Counted from the first letter of the stretch, positions 17,550-27,458 are shown. The stretch: 64,000 nt of DNA from Marinomonas profundi (GCF_020694005.1 NZ_CP073013.1:3482578-3546577), one strand, 5' to 3'. The notes: generated by a model not told the origin, from the letters alone. Program-made: numbers and translations.

Positions 17550-20500
17550 ATGATTCCAACGCTTCCTGAAGTCTCGCCCATTCAGGCCAAATACCTTTCG
17601 TTTATCGAGCGCCTGAAAGCGTCAGGATTCTCAGGAGACAGTCATCCGGATTATGCCAACCGTGTGGTGCTGTCAACCGACAACTCTATTTATCAAGTGT
17701 TACCGCAAGGGGTCATTTACCCAAAGAATGCGCAAGATATTCAGCTATTGGTGCGGTTATCTAATCAAGCAGAATTTAACGACATCGTATTAAGCCCACG
17801 TGGCGGCGGCACTGGCACCAACGGCCAATCACTTACCGATGGCTTGGTGGTAGATTTGTCCAAGCACATGAATCGCATTTTGGAAATCAACCAAGAGGAA
17901 GGTTGGGCTCGTGTAGAAGCCGGTGTGGTCAAAGATCAGCTTAATAAAGCCATCGAGCCCCACGGTTTGTTCTTTGCGCCGGAACTGTCTACCAGTAACC
18001 GAGCAACGATTGGCGGCATGATCAATACCGACGCCAGCGGCCAAGGTTCGGTAATGTACGGCAAAACCCGCGATCATCTGCTGTCACTCAAGACCGTGTT
18101 GTTAGATGGTTTTTTACTAGAATCTTCTCCTATCGATGATGAAACGCTTGCTAGCATACAAAGCGGTAGCGATTATTCCGCGCATGCTCACCGTGTTGTC
18201 GATAGCATTCAAAAGAACAAAACCCAAGCAATCAAAGACACCTTCCCAGAACTTAACCGTTGCTTGACCGGATACGATTTAGCGCACATTCGTAGCGAAG
18301 ATGGTCGATTCAATATGAACTCGATACTCTGTGGATCAGAGGGAACATTAGGTTTTATTGTTGAAGCCAAAGTAAACCTTTTGACCATTCCGACGTATGC
18401 GGCTCTCGTCAATATTCGTTATGACAGCTTTGAAGGCTCGTTACGCCATGCCCAAGAATTATTAGCCGCTAAACCCACCTCTATTGAAACCGTCGATTCC
18501 AAAGTACTGGGGCTCGCTAAAGGCGACATCATCTGGAATTCTGTTGCCGAGTTTTTCCCCGAAAAAGCCGGAGAAAACATTCAAGGGATCAACCTAGTCG
18601 AATACACCGGCTTTGATGAACAAGAAGTCGCCGATAAAATTAAAATCCTCACCGACAAATTAGACACTTTAGTAAAGAAAAACGGCAGCAGTGCTTTGGG
18701 CTACACCATCGCCATGGGACACGACAAGGTCAATACATTGTGGGCCATGCGCAAAAAATCCGTTGGCTTGTTGGGCAATGCCAAAGGCGAAAAACGCCCT
18801 ATTCCCTTCGTTGAAGACACCGCCGTACCGCCAGAAAACTTGGCGGACTATATTATGGAGTTTCGTGCGGTTTTAGACAGTTATCATCTGCAATATGGCA
18901 TGTTTGGTCACGTTGACGCAGGCGTCTTACATGTACGTCCAGCGCTTGATCTGAAAGACGAATCCCAAGAGCCAATGATCCGTGAAATTACTGACAAGGT
19001 GGTTGCACTGACGCAAAAATACCATGGTCTGTTATGGGGCGAACATGGCAAAGGGGTACGTTCTGAATACGCCCCCGCATTTTTTGGTGAACTCTACCCT
19101 AGCATTCAACAAATAAAAGGCGCTTTCGACCCCAGAAACCAATTGAATCCGGGTAAAATCGCCACGCCGTTTGAACTCGGTGCGGATTTATTAAAAATCG
19201 ATGCGGTGCCATTGCGTGGTCAATTTGATCGCCAGATTCCAATTCAGAACCGTGATCAGTTTCAAGCAGGCCTGTATTGCAACGGCAACGGTGCCTGCTA
19301 CAACTTCGACCCAAATGATGCCATGTGTCCTTCTTGGAAAGGCACGCGAGATCGCCGTCATTCGCCAAAAGGCCGAGCTTCTTTAATGCGCGAATGGCTG
19401 CGTGACATGAGTCAGCAAGGTGTCGATACGGTTCAAGCGAGCAAAGACGCCAAAGACAGTCACTTTCTATTTAGCTTTTTGCCCAAACTGAAAAACACCT
19501 TGGCGAAACGTCGTGGTGACTATGATTTTTCACACGAGGTTCACGATTCCATGATGGGCTGTTTAGCCTGTAAATCTTGCGTGGGTCAATGCCCCATCAA
19601 AGTCGATGTACCAGAGTTCAGAGCAAAATTTTTAGAACTTTACTACAGCCGCTATTTGCGACCAGCCAAAGATTATCTTATTGGCTCGTTAGAATTTATG
19701 CTGCCAACCTTGGCAATATTTCCGCAGCCTTATAATTGGTTAGTCAGCCGCCGTTGGCTGAATCACTTTAGCAGCAAATACCTTGGCTTAGCGGATAACC
19801 CAAAACTGAGCACGCTCAACCTTAAAAAAGAAATGTCTCGTCGTGGTATCCGCTTGGCCACGCCATTGGCAATTGAAGCCTTAAGCCCAAAAGACAGAGC
19901 CCGCGCCGTTATTGTCGTGCAAGATGCTTTTACCAGTTATTTTGAAACCGAGCTGGTGCTAGATACCATGGAAATGCTGAGCCGTCTTGGTTTTCAAGCT
20001 TATCTCGCGCCTTACATGCCGAACGGCAAACCCTTGCATGTACATGGTTTCATGAAAGCCTTTAACAAAACGGCGCGTAAAAATCTCGACATGCTACAAA
20101 GTTTGGCTTTCTATGGTTTGCCTTTTATTGGTATTGATCCTTCTATGACACTGACGTATCGGGCGGAATACACCAAGGAATTCAGCAACAGTCGGCAAAT
20201 CCCTAACATCCAATTAATGCAAGAATGGCTAATGAAAAAAAGCGAACACCTGATTAAACAGCCATTAATGTGCGACCACTCAACGTACCATTTGATGACG
20301 CATTGTACCGAAAAAACCAATGCGGCTGCGTCTATTCAGGATTGGCAAAAAATCTACAGCATTTTAGGTCTTGAACTAAAGGTCGAAAACGTCGGTTGTT
20401 GTGGTATGGCGGGCACTTATGGTCATGAGACTGCCAATAAAGCAACTTCTCAAACAATTTATGATTTGTCTTGGAAAGAAAAAGTGGCCGCCCCAGGTTT

Positions 20501-20639
20501 ACTCGGAAAATTAGTTGCTACCGGCTATTCTTGTCGTAGCCAAGTAAAACGCTTTGATCATGTGGCGATTCCCCACCCAGCACAAGCTATCTTGAAGCAC
20601 CTAAGGGAAGCAACGGCGGCGGTTAACAAGCAACGTTAA
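17550..20639 (+). CDS. ydiJ: FAD/4Fe-4S oxidoreductase, YdiJ-type D-2-hydroxyglutarate dehydrogenase
   Basis: 1029 residues (E. coli YdiJ about 1018). N-terminal FAD-binding type 4 (PCMH) domain with SPRGGGTGTNGQSLTDGLVV and GGMINTDASGQGS; FAD-linked oxidase C-terminal domain with GHVDAGVLHVRP and GEHGKGVRSEY; a cysteine-containing linker (CNGNGACYNF, MCPSWKGTRDRRHSPKGRA); a 4Fe-4S cluster site CLACKSCVGQCP; and a CCG domain (VGCCGMAGTYGHE). This architecture belongs to YdiJ proteins that oxidise D-2-hydroxyglutarate, a by-product of serine synthesis, passing electrons to the respiratory chain. ATG 17550 follows GGAG at a normal distance. Its own terminator follows at 20675. Confidence 0.9.
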   Translation: MIPTLPEVSPIQAKYLSFIERLKASGFSGDSHPDYANRVVLSTDNSIYQVLPQGVIYPKNAQDIQLLVRLSNQAEFNDIVLSPRGGGTGTNGQSLTDGLVVDLSKHMNRILEINQEEGWARVEAGVVKDQLNKAIEPHGLFFAPELSTSNRATIGGMINTDASGQGSVMYGKTRDHLLSLKTVLLDGFLLESSPIDDETLASIQSGSDYSAHAHRVVDSIQKNKTQAIKDTFPELNRCLTGYDLAHIRSEDGRFNMNSILCGSEGTLGFIVEAKVNLLTIPTYAALVNIRYDSFEGSLRHAQELLAAKPTSIETVDSKVLGLAKGDIIWNSVAEFFPEKAGENIQGINLVEYTGFDEQEVADKIKILTDKLDTLVKKNGSSALGYTIAMGHDKVNTLWAMRKKSVGLLGNAKGEKRPIPFVEDTAVPPENLADYIMEFRAVLDSYHLQYGMFGHVDAGVLHVRPALDLKDESQEPMIREITDKVVALTQKYHGLLWGEHGKGVRSEYAPAFFGELYPSIQQIKGAFDPRNQLNPGKIATPFELGADLLKIDAVPLRGQFDRQIPIQNRDQFQAGLYCNGNGACYNFDPNDAMCPSWKGTRDRRHSPKGRASLMREWLRDMSQQGVDTVQASKDAKDSHFLFSFLPKLKNTLAKRRGDYDFSHEVHDSMMGCLACKSCVGQCPIKVDVPEFRAKFLELYYSRYLRPAKDYLIGSLEFMLPTLAIFPQPYNWLVSRRWLNHFSSKYLGLADNPKLSTLNLKKEMSRRGIRLATPLAIEALSPKDRARAVIVVQDAFTSYFETELVLDTMEMLSRLGFQAYLAPYMPNGKPLHVHGFMKAFNKTARKNLDMLQSLAFYGLPFIGIDPSMTLTYRAEYTKEFSNSRQIPNIQLMQEWLMKKSEHLIKQPLMCDHSTYHLMTHCTEKTNAAASIQDWQKIYSILGLELKVENVGCCGMAGTYGHETANKATSQTIYDLSWKEKVAAPGLLGKLVATGYSCRSQVKRFDHVAIPHPAQAILKHLREATAAVNKQR

Positions 20640-20674
20640 CCCTAAACATTTTAACTCTAAAAACTTTGACCCTA

Positions 20675-20700
20675 AAAAGGCTCGGACTGTCGAGCCTTTT
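20675..20700 (+). terminator. Terminator after ydiJ
   Basis: AAAAGGCTCG (20675-20684), 6-nt loop, CGAGCCTTTT (20691-20700), followed by CTATTATTTT. The next gene starts 22 bases later on the same strand, so some read-through is possible. Confidence 0.88.
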
Positions 20701-20721
20701 CTATTATTTTGAAGGAAACCC

Positions 20722-21462
20722 ATGAGTCACCAAAACCTACTACATGACAGCGCCGATGAATTGGGCCCTATTCGCGTTTTTGATGATGGCCAATATCGCA
20801 TCTTGTCGTTTGCTGAGGGTGACGAGCAAAGCCGAATTCGGCTATCAACACCGCATATTTTGCAACACGAATACACCCAAGCCATGATGTTGCCTCTGCT
20901 GTTTTGCGAACCGAAACGCGTGTGTATTTTAGGGCTTGGCGGTGGCACCTTGCTTCACGCGCTTCACCATACCGTGCCTGCCATTCATATTACGGCGGTG
21001 GAATTACGTCAAGAAGTGATGGACGCCGCGGAAATGTATTTCAAGCTCCCCAAAGGCAAACGCATCACTTTGGACGTCGCCAATGCCATCGACTACATAG
21101 CAGCAGGTTTGCCTAAAAAAGTCGATATTCTAATGACAGACCTTTACAACACTGAAGGAATGGACCGATCTGTTCTGCAAGCAAGCTTTATTGAACACTG
21201 CGCGAACAACATCAAAGAAGAGGGTTGGTTAGCACTCAACTGCTGGGTTGATCATAAAAACAATCAAGCCCTAATAGACATCATCAAACAACACTTTAAT
21301 GATGTCCGAGCATTAGATACTGGCAGTGGCAACTGGGTGATCATCGCAGGCAAACGCATGAACCATGACAATGCCAAAGAGCTAAAAGCTTCAGCACAAA
21401 AGCTCAGCGATAAAATGGGGTTTCAATTGACTAAATGGCTGCTACGTTGCAAGTCTCTTTGA
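20722..21462 (+). CDS. Spermidine synthase-like methyltransferase-fold protein
   Basis: 246 residues, cytosolic. CILGLGGGTLLHAL is the nucleotide-binding glycine loop and ITAVELRQEVMDAA holds the acidic residue that binds ribose; DILMTDLYNTEGMD occupies the polyamine-synthase active-site strand. The usual aminopropyltransferase N-terminal domain is short and the tail is atypical, so it belongs to the broad spermidine-synthase-like group rather than to proven SpeE. Substrate unknown. ATG 20722 has GAAGGAAA upstream. It is 82 bp after ydiJ. Confidence 0.7.
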   Translation: MSHQNLLHDSADELGPIRVFDDGQYRILSFAEGDEQSRIRLSTPHILQHEYTQAMMLPLLFCEPKRVCILGLGGGTLLHALHHTVPAIHITAVELRQEVMDAAEMYFKLPKGKRITLDVANAIDYIAAGLPKKVDILMTDLYNTEGMDRSVLQASFIEHCANNIKEEGWLALNCWVDHKNNQALIDIIKQHFNDVRALDTGSGNWVIIAGKRMNHDNAKELKASAQKLSDKMGFQLTKWLLRCKSL

Positions 21463-21494
21463 GCCATCTTGCATGTGTCACAGCACAGCTCGCT

Positions 21495-21821
21495 TTATGG
21501 TCTTTGATTTCTCTTAGACAGTAGCTCTCTTACCCACACTGTTTCTTCTGCATTGCGGGAACGATTAAATTCAATATTGCGGTTGTGCAGCATGGCAACC
21601 GCACGGAAAAAGGCGTTATTGACAATCACCGGACTGAGTTGAACACCATAAGACTGCCACCAATGCTGCTGCACTTTTGTCGTTAACAGCTGATACAAAA
21701 AATCGAGCTCTAGAGAGCCCTTGTACATCACATCAAGATCCACTACGGGGTCCACTTTTGCAATTTCTAAGGCTAGCCAATAAGTAACATCTGGAAGTGT
21801 TTCACTTTTATGCATCCCCAT
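21495..21821 (-). CDS. Conserved-looking small protein of unknown function
   Basis: Not recognised. About 108 residues, no signal peptide or membrane segment. Features: TLPDVTYWLALEIAKVDPVV, a Trp-rich centre (KVQQHWWQSYGVQLSP), and a basic tail (RELLSKRNQRP). The frame opens at 21842, but ATG 21821 has GGAG at seven bases, better than ATG 21824 or 21815. It ends 32 bp from the convergent spermidine-synthase-like gene and lies 100 bp downstream of miaE on the same strand, so it may be expressed with miaE. Confidence 0.6.
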   Translation of the reverse strand: MGMHKSETLPDVTYWLALEIAKVDPVVDLDVMYKGSLELDFLYQLLTTKVQQHWWQSYGVQLSPVIVNNAFFRAVAMLHNRNIEFNRSRNAEETVWVRELLSKRNQRP

Positions 21822-21920
21822 CATTATTCTCCAGAATAGCAAGTTTATACAATGAGTGTAGCAGTCCGATTAAAAGTCTCCATGTTGAATATCAAATGCT
21901 TTGTGGCATTTTGTAATGTA

Positions 21921-22532
21921 TTACGCGCTCGCTGGTGGTCCACTGTGCACTCGAAATTCAACATCCGGTTCAATAATTAGCTGGCGTTCTAATTCACCAA
22001 AAAAAGCCACTCGCTCATCAATCGATTCATTCGCGTACTCTTGTGCAAGCTCTAGGTAATCTTCAAAATGACGTGCTTCTGATTTAAGCAATGAAATATA
22101 GAATTTAGACAGCTCTTCGTCTAAATGCGGTGCTAAGATAGCAAAGCGTTCGCAAGAGCGCGCCTCAACAAATGCACCAATAATTAGGGTGTCAACAAGG
22201 CGCGCGGGCTCATGAGTCCGAATATGTTTACGCATTCCGTCAGCATAGCGTGAGGCGGTTAAATGCTCATAAGCTATGCCACGTTTTCGCATCAACTTGT
22301 GCACTTGTTCGAAGTGCAGCAACTCTTCACGCGCTAAACGAGACATTTTATGCAGCAAGTTATCGCGATCAACATAGCGATACATTAAGCTCATGGCGGT
22401 TGAGGCCGCTTTTTTTTCACAATGAGCATGATCATTTAATAGCAAGGTTTGATTCTCAATCGCCCAATTCACCCATGCTTCAGGAGATTGGCACGGAAGA
22501 AATTCAACAAGCTCAGGATACGCAGATAACAT
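21921..22532 (-). CDS. miaE: tRNA 2-methylthio-N6-isopentenyl adenosine hydroxylase MiaE
   Basis: 203 residues. Ferritin-like di-iron monooxygenase that hydroxylates the isopentenyl group of ms2i6A37 in tRNA. Iron ligands are visible as paired helices: HCEKKAAS, REELLHFEQV (ExxH), EARSCERF, and SEARHFEDY (ExxH). The order and spacing match MiaE. In Salmonella this modification responds to oxygen. Start ATG 22532 gives MLSAYPELVEFLPC, the family start. It is divergent from the pseudokinase gene at 22621 with an 88-bp gap that must contain both promoters. Confidence 0.93.
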   Translation of the reverse strand: MLSAYPELVEFLPCQSPEAWVNWAIENQTLLLNDHAHCEKKAASTAMSLMYRYVDRDNLLHKMSRLAREELLHFEQVHKLMRKRGIAYEHLTASRYADGMRKHIRTHEPARLVDTLIIGAFVEARSCERFAILAPHLDEELSKFYISLLKSEARHFEDYLELAQEYANESIDERVAFFGELERQLIIEPDVEFRVHSGPPASA

Positions 22533-22620
22533 TACTCTACCTTTTTGTGTTAAAAAACGTGATTATACGCATTATTAACCACTTAGGCAGCAACGTCTTG
22601 ATTTGGATATCAAATTCGTA

Positions 22621-24375
22621 ATGAATGATTTTTATGACCCTAAAAAATTAAAGATTGGCCAACATGTTGGTGTCGAACTAGACCCTTATGTTTTGAACTA
22701 TCCCATGGATGGTGACAAAACCACATGGGTAGTCGACCAAGGTGGACGCCCTTTCGTGCTGCGTTTTTTCCAGTCGAACAAGGGCAAGGTGGAAGACTTT
22801 CTACAAAATGCGAGAAAGTACGCAAGCGTCAAACACCCCGCCATCACGCCCAACTATCCGCCGTTTTATTCTAACTTATGGGTATTTTCATGCTCGGCGG
22901 TGTGTGGTGGCGAGAACCTTTATAGCTTTTTAGGCAAATACCCTGATGGCGCACCGCTGAATGTTGTCATTAGCCTGTTTGACAATATTGCCAAAGCATT
23001 GGATCAAGTTCATCGTAACGGCTTGTTACATGGGCACTTAGATTTAAGTGCCATTCATGTCGTCAATGGCTTGGGCTTGATGACGGGGTTTGGCGCACAT
23101 AACTGGATGAGCCGAATTGATGACAGCGTCATGGACGCTCGCCTGCTTCCGCCGGAGTATTTAAAGAAAGAGCAAAAGCGCACAACATCATCGGACCGTT
23201 TCGCCTTTATGAAACTGCTAATGGCGGCCTTGTTGGGTGAATCCATTTTAGACAAAGACTTCAGTACAAGCTTACCAGACAGTCACCCCAACTTAAGCGA
23301 CGCCACATGGAATCGGTTACTAAAATGGAGTCGTGAAAGCGAGCGCTATAGGCCAAAATCCTTAACCGAAGTCATTCGAATGCTTCGTGCGAACCTCTAC
23401 AAGCCAGAAGTCAGCGACCGTTCGACAACCAAGCGAGCGATTAAACGCTACGTTCGTAATACACCTCGAAAAACGGTTGCTATTGGCGCCGTACTGATCA
23501 CGGGATTAGTGGCCGCAGCGATATTATGGCCTGAGAGCAAAACTGAACAAAACCTCGTCACGCCACTGCCTGCTATTCCAGAAGCAAAGCCACCAACGTC
23601 ATTCGAAGCGCTACCACAAACATTAGAGGAGCCTCTTCTATCCGGTGGCACTGCGCCCAAGATAGAAAAAATTCCGCCAGCAACCTTTATGATGGGCGAT
23701 CAAAATAGAATGGGAGACGACAACGAAAAGCCCGTTCATGAAGTGGATATCCCTAAAGGCTTCTATATTAGCAAATACGAAGTCACCTTTGATCAATATG
23801 ACAAGTTTGCCAAAGCCACTGGACGAGAATTACCGCCTGATAATGATTGGGGCCGAGGACAGCGCCCCGTCATCAATGTCAGCTGGTACGATGCCAAAGC
23901 CTATGCCGTCTGGCTATCCGATCAAACACAAGAAGAATATCGCCTGCCGACCGAAATAGAATGGGAATATTCTGCCCGCGCCGATTCAAACACCGCTTTC
24001 TGGTACGGTAATACCGTTAAGCCGGGCTACAGTGTTTGTGACAGCTGCGGCAGTCAATGGGACGGTGTTTCTACTGCGCCTGTTGGCAGCCAAGCCAGTA
24101 ATCCACTAGGCTTGTTTGACATGCACGGAAACGTCGCTGAATGGGTGGAAGATTGTTATCACGACTCCTACGAGGGCGCGCCGAGTAAAAATCAAGTCTG
24201 GCTTGCTAACCAATGTGACAACAGAGTATTGCGCGGTGGGTCTTGGTTTGACATCCCTCGAGTGGGTAGAAGCGCCACACGTTATCGAGCGGAACCCAAT
24301 CTCCAAGCCAGCAATTGGGGCTTTAGAGTGGTGCGGATTATTCAGCAAGCTGATGATTTAGCTAAATCAGAATAA
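22621..24375 (+). CDS. Membrane protein: pseudokinase, TM helix, FGE/SUMF1-like domain
   Basis: 584 residues from ATG 22621 (an in-frame TTG at 22603 is less likely; no strong ribosome binding site for either). Residues of about 5-265 have protein-kinase fold traits (GLLHGHLDLSAIHVV, then GLMTGFGAHNW), but the HRD aspartate is replaced by His and DFG by GFG, and no VAIK lysine is evident: a predicted pseudokinase. A basic stretch precedes one TM helix at about 285-303, so the N-terminal part should be cytosolic and the rest periplasmic. Residues 349-574 are an FGE-sulfatase/C-type-lectin-like domain (MGDQNRMGDDNEKPVHEV, INVSWYDAKAYAVWLS, RLPTEIEWEYSAR, GNVAEWVEDCY, RVLRGGSWFD). The copper-binding cysteines after GGSW in true FGE are absent, so formylglycine generation is unlikely. 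Probably a sensor or scaffold; function unknown. Confidence 0.8.
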   Translation: MNDFYDPKKLKIGQHVGVELDPYVLNYPMDGDKTTWVVDQGGRPFVLRFFQSNKGKVEDFLQNARKYASVKHPAITPNYPPFYSNLWVFSCSAVCGGENLYSFLGKYPDGAPLNVVISLFDNIAKALDQVHRNGLLHGHLDLSAIHVVNGLGLMTGFGAHNWMSRIDDSVMDARLLPPEYLKKEQKRTTSSDRFAFMKLLMAALLGESILDKDFSTSLPDSHPNLSDATWNRLLKWSRESERYRPKSLTEVIRMLRANLYKPEVSDRSTTKRAIKRYVRNTPRKTVAIGAVLITGLVAAAILWPESKTEQNLVTPLPAIPEAKPPTSFEALPQTLEEPLLSGGTAPKIEKIPPATFMMGDQNRMGDDNEKPVHEVDIPKGFYISKYEVTFDQYDKFAKATGRELPPDNDWGRGQRPVINVSWYDAKAYAVWLSDQTQEEYRLPTEIEWEYSARADSNTAFWYGNTVKPGYSVCDSCGSQWDGVSTAPVGSQASNPLGLFDMHGNVAEWVEDCYHDSYEGAPSKNQVWLANQCDNRVLRGGSWFDIPRVGRSATRYRAEPNLQASNWGFRVVRIIQQADDLAKSE

Positions 24376-24539
24376 TTCCGCTAAATGTCACCTATTCGAA
24401 ATTGTTATGGTGCATCATCACTTCTTGAGGCTTTTTTTCTGTAACATGAGATGTACTAAATAGAATGAAATGCAGCAACCTGGTTTCAGGTTCTCTTTTA
24501 ACGCACGGTATTATTATCATAAATTATTCAGAGGTGAGA

Positions 24540-27341
24540 ATGAGCCTATATACAGAGTACTTACAAGAAATCGAAAATCGAAAAGGTCAAGGACTGCATC
24601 CTAAGCCCATTGATAGCGATGCGTTATTATCAGAAATCATTGCTCAAATTAAAGATACTAACCACGAACACCACAAAGACTCCCTTAACTTTTTTATCTA
24701 TAACACCATCCCTGGCACAACCAGCGCGGCGGTCGTAAAAGCTAAATATCTAAAAGAAATCATTCTTGGCGAATCAGCTGTTGCTGAAATCCCTCCCGCT
24801 TTTGCCTTTGAACTACTGTCTCATATGAAAGGCGGCCCTTCTATTAAAGTGCTTCTTGATCTGGCTTTGTCTGATGATACGTCAGTCGCAGCGCCTGCAG
24901 CAGAAGTACTTAAGACTCAAGTATTCTTGTATGAAGCGGACATGGAGCGCCTTGAATCAGCTTATAAAGCGGGCAACACCATCGCTAAAGATATCCTACA
25001 GAGCTACGCGGCAGCGGATTTCTTCACCAAGCTGCCTGACATTGCCGAAACCGTTGATGTGGTCACCTACATCGCGGCAGAAGGTGATATTTCTACCGAT
25101 CTACTTTCTCCAGGCAATCAAGCTCACTCTCGTTCAGATCGAGAGTTGCACGGCAAGTGCATGATTTCTCCAGAAGCACAAGCTGAAATCCAAGCGCTTC
25201 AAAAGCAGTATCCTGGCAAAAAAGTCATGTTGATCGCTGAAAAAGGCACCATGGGCGTAGGTTCTTCACGCATGTCTGGCGTTAACAACGTGGCACTTTG
25301 GGCCGGCGAGCAAGCAAGCCCTTATATTCCATTTGTGAACTTTGCTCCTATTGTGGCAGGCACAAACGGCATTTCCCCTATTTTTATGACGACAGTGGGT
25401 GTGACAGGCGGTATTGGTCTAGACCTTAAAAACTGGGTTAAGAAATTAGATGCCAATGGCAAACCCGTTCTTGATGCTAATGGCGACACTACCCTTGAAC
25501 AAGCCTACTCAGTAGAAACTGGCACAGTGTTAACTATCAACACTAAGGAAAAGAAACTCTACAGCGGCGACAAAGTATTGGTTGATGTTGCTTCCGCTTT
25601 CACACCTCAACAAGTTGAGTTTATGAAAGCCGGTAGTTCATACGCGGTTGTCTTCGGGAAAAAACTACAAACATTTGCCGCTGAAACACTTGGTATCCCA
25701 ACGCCAACAGTCTACGCCCCAGCACAAGAAATATCTAACGATGACCAAGGCCTTACAGCGGTTGAAAAAATCTTCAACAAAAACGCAGTGGGCGTAAAAT
25801 CTAAAAAAGCCTTGCACGCTGGCTCTGATGTTCGCGTCAAAGTAAACATCGTCGGCTCGCAGGACACCACGGGCTTGATGACGGCTCAAGAACTGGAATC
25901 TATGGCTGCGACGGTCATTTCTCCAAGTGTTGATGGCGCTTACCAATCGGGTTGTCACACCGCGTCTGTTTGGGACTCAAAAGCACAAGCCAACATTCCA
26001 AAATTGATGTCTTTCATGAATAAGTTTGGATTAATCACAGGTCGTGATCCCAAAGGCGTTTACCCTCCAATGACAGACGTTATTCATAAAGTATTAAATG
26101 ACATTACGGTTGATGACACAGCGATTATCATCGGCGGTGACTCACATACACGTATGTCTAAAGGCGTTGCTTTTGGTGCCGACTCAGGAACCGTCGCGTT
26201 AGCATTAGCAACAGGCGAAGCGACTATGCCAATTCCGGAGTCCGTCAAAGTAACCTTTAAAGGTAAAATGAAAAGCTACATGGATTTCCGTGATGTGGTA
26301 CACGCTACGCAAGCTCAAATGCTTAAACAGTTTGGCGGCGAAAACGTATTCCAAGGTCGTATTATTGAAGTTCATATCGGCACCTTGCTAGCGGACCAAG
26401 CCTTCACCTTTACGGACTGGACAGCAGAGATGAAAGCCAAAGCTTCCATCTGTATTTCTCAAGACAACACCTTGATTCAATCTCTTGAGTTAGCTAAAAA
26501 GCGTATTCAGATCATGATTGATAAAGGCATGGAGAATGAAGCACAAACTCTGCACGGTCTAATCGAATTAGCTGACAAACGCATCGCTGGCATCCAGTCA
26601 GGCACGCAGCCTGCCCTAGTGCCAGACAACAATGCTAAGTACTATGCTGATGTTGTTGTTGATCTTGACGAAATCATTGAGCCAATGATTGCCGATCCAG
26701 ATGTGAACAATGATGATGTGTCTAAGCGTTACACTCATGATGTCATTCGCCAAGTTTCTTTCTATAAAGATAAGCCTGTCGATCTAGGTTTTGTTGGGTC
26801 TTGCATGGTCCACAAAGGAGACATGCAAATCATCGCTCAAATGTTGCGCAATATTGAAAAACAAAATGGCAGCGTATCGTTCAAAGTGCCACTCGTTGTT
26901 GCGCCACCAACCTATAACATTGTTGATGAATTAAAAGCTGAGGGTGACTGGGACATTCTGAAGAAATATGCAGGTTTCGAATTTGACGATGCTAAACCAA
27001 AAGGTGAAGCACGTACTAAATACGAAAACATCATGTACTTGGAACGCCCAGGATGTAACTTGTGCATGGGTAACCAAGAGAAAGCAGAGCCAGGCGATAC
27101 AGTTATTGCCACCTCTACTCGCTTGTTCCAAGGTCGTGTTGTAGCAGACTCTACCGAGAAGAAAGGTGAATCTTTGCTTGGTTCAACGCCAATCGTTGTA
27201 CTTTCTACTATATTGGGTCGTTTCCCAACATTAGAGGAATACAAAGCAGCGGTAGCGGGCATTACCTTGACGGACTTCGCTCCACCACTCGATCCAATGA
27301 CAATGGCGCCAGTAGAGTTTATTCCTGTTAGTAACGTCTAA
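24540..27341 (+). CDS. acnB: Aconitate hydratase 2 / 2-methylisocitrate dehydratase (AcnB), long form
   Basis: 933 residues from ATG 24540 (GAGGTGAG upstream; the frame opens at 24465 without one). Interconverts citrate and isocitrate in the TCA cycle. The N-terminal HEAT-like domain begins SLYTEYLQEIENRKGQGLHP. The 4Fe-4S ligands are in VGSCMVHKGD and PGCNLCMGNQ; GGDSHTRMSKG is the substrate site. It is about 68 residues longer than E. coli AcnB, mainly through a segment after GGIGLDLKNWVKKLD, and the C-terminal part differs markedly from the E. coli form as I recall it. It resembles a longer AcnB clade. Single gene with its own terminator at 27383. Confidence 0.93.
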   Translation: MSLYTEYLQEIENRKGQGLHPKPIDSDALLSEIIAQIKDTNHEHHKDSLNFFIYNTIPGTTSAAVVKAKYLKEIILGESAVAEIPPAFAFELLSHMKGGPSIKVLLDLALSDDTSVAAPAAEVLKTQVFLYEADMERLESAYKAGNTIAKDILQSYAAADFFTKLPDIAETVDVVTYIAAEGDISTDLLSPGNQAHSRSDRELHGKCMISPEAQAEIQALQKQYPGKKVMLIAEKGTMGVGSSRMSGVNNVALWAGEQASPYIPFVNFAPIVAGTNGISPIFMTTVGVTGGIGLDLKNWVKKLDANGKPVLDANGDTTLEQAYSVETGTVLTINTKEKKLYSGDKVLVDVASAFTPQQVEFMKAGSSYAVVFGKKLQTFAAETLGIPTPTVYAPAQEISNDDQGLTAVEKIFNKNAVGVKSKKALHAGSDVRVKVNIVGSQDTTGLMTAQELESMAATVISPSVDGAYQSGCHTASVWDSKAQANIPKLMSFMNKFGLITGRDPKGVYPPMTDVIHKVLNDITVDDTAIIIGGDSHTRMSKGVAFGADSGTVALALATGEATMPIPESVKVTFKGKMKSYMDFRDVVHATQAQMLKQFGGENVFQGRIIEVHIGTLLADQAFTFTDWTAEMKAKASICISQDNTLIQSLELAKKRIQIMIDKGMENEAQTLHGLIELADKRIAGIQSGTQPALVPDNNAKYYADVVVDLDEIIEPMIADPDVNNDDVSKRYTHDVIRQVSFYKDKPVDLGFVGSCMVHKGDMQIIAQMLRNIEKQNGSVSFKVPLVVAPPTYNIVDELKAEGDWDILKKYAGFEFDDAKPKGEARTKYENIMYLERPGCNLCMGNQEKAEPGDTVIATSTRLFQGRVVADSTEKKGESLLGSTPIVVLSTILGRFPTLEEYKAAVAGITLTDFAPPLDPMTMAPVEFIPVSNV

Positions 27342-27382
27342 CGTAAAAAGCGTCTAACTCAAAACGCAGATTAAAAAATTGC

Positions 27383-27416
27383 AAAAAAGCCTACAGAGTT
27401 ATCTGTAGGCTTTTTT
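27383..27416 (+). terminator. Terminator after acnB
   Basis: A-tract with GCCTACAGA (27389-27397), loop GTTA, TCTGTAGGC (27402-27410) and seven T. Strong stem-loop. Confidence 0.92.
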
Positions 27417-27458
27417 TGTTGTCTTTTTTATCGTCTTTTATATTTTTAACACTGGCAT

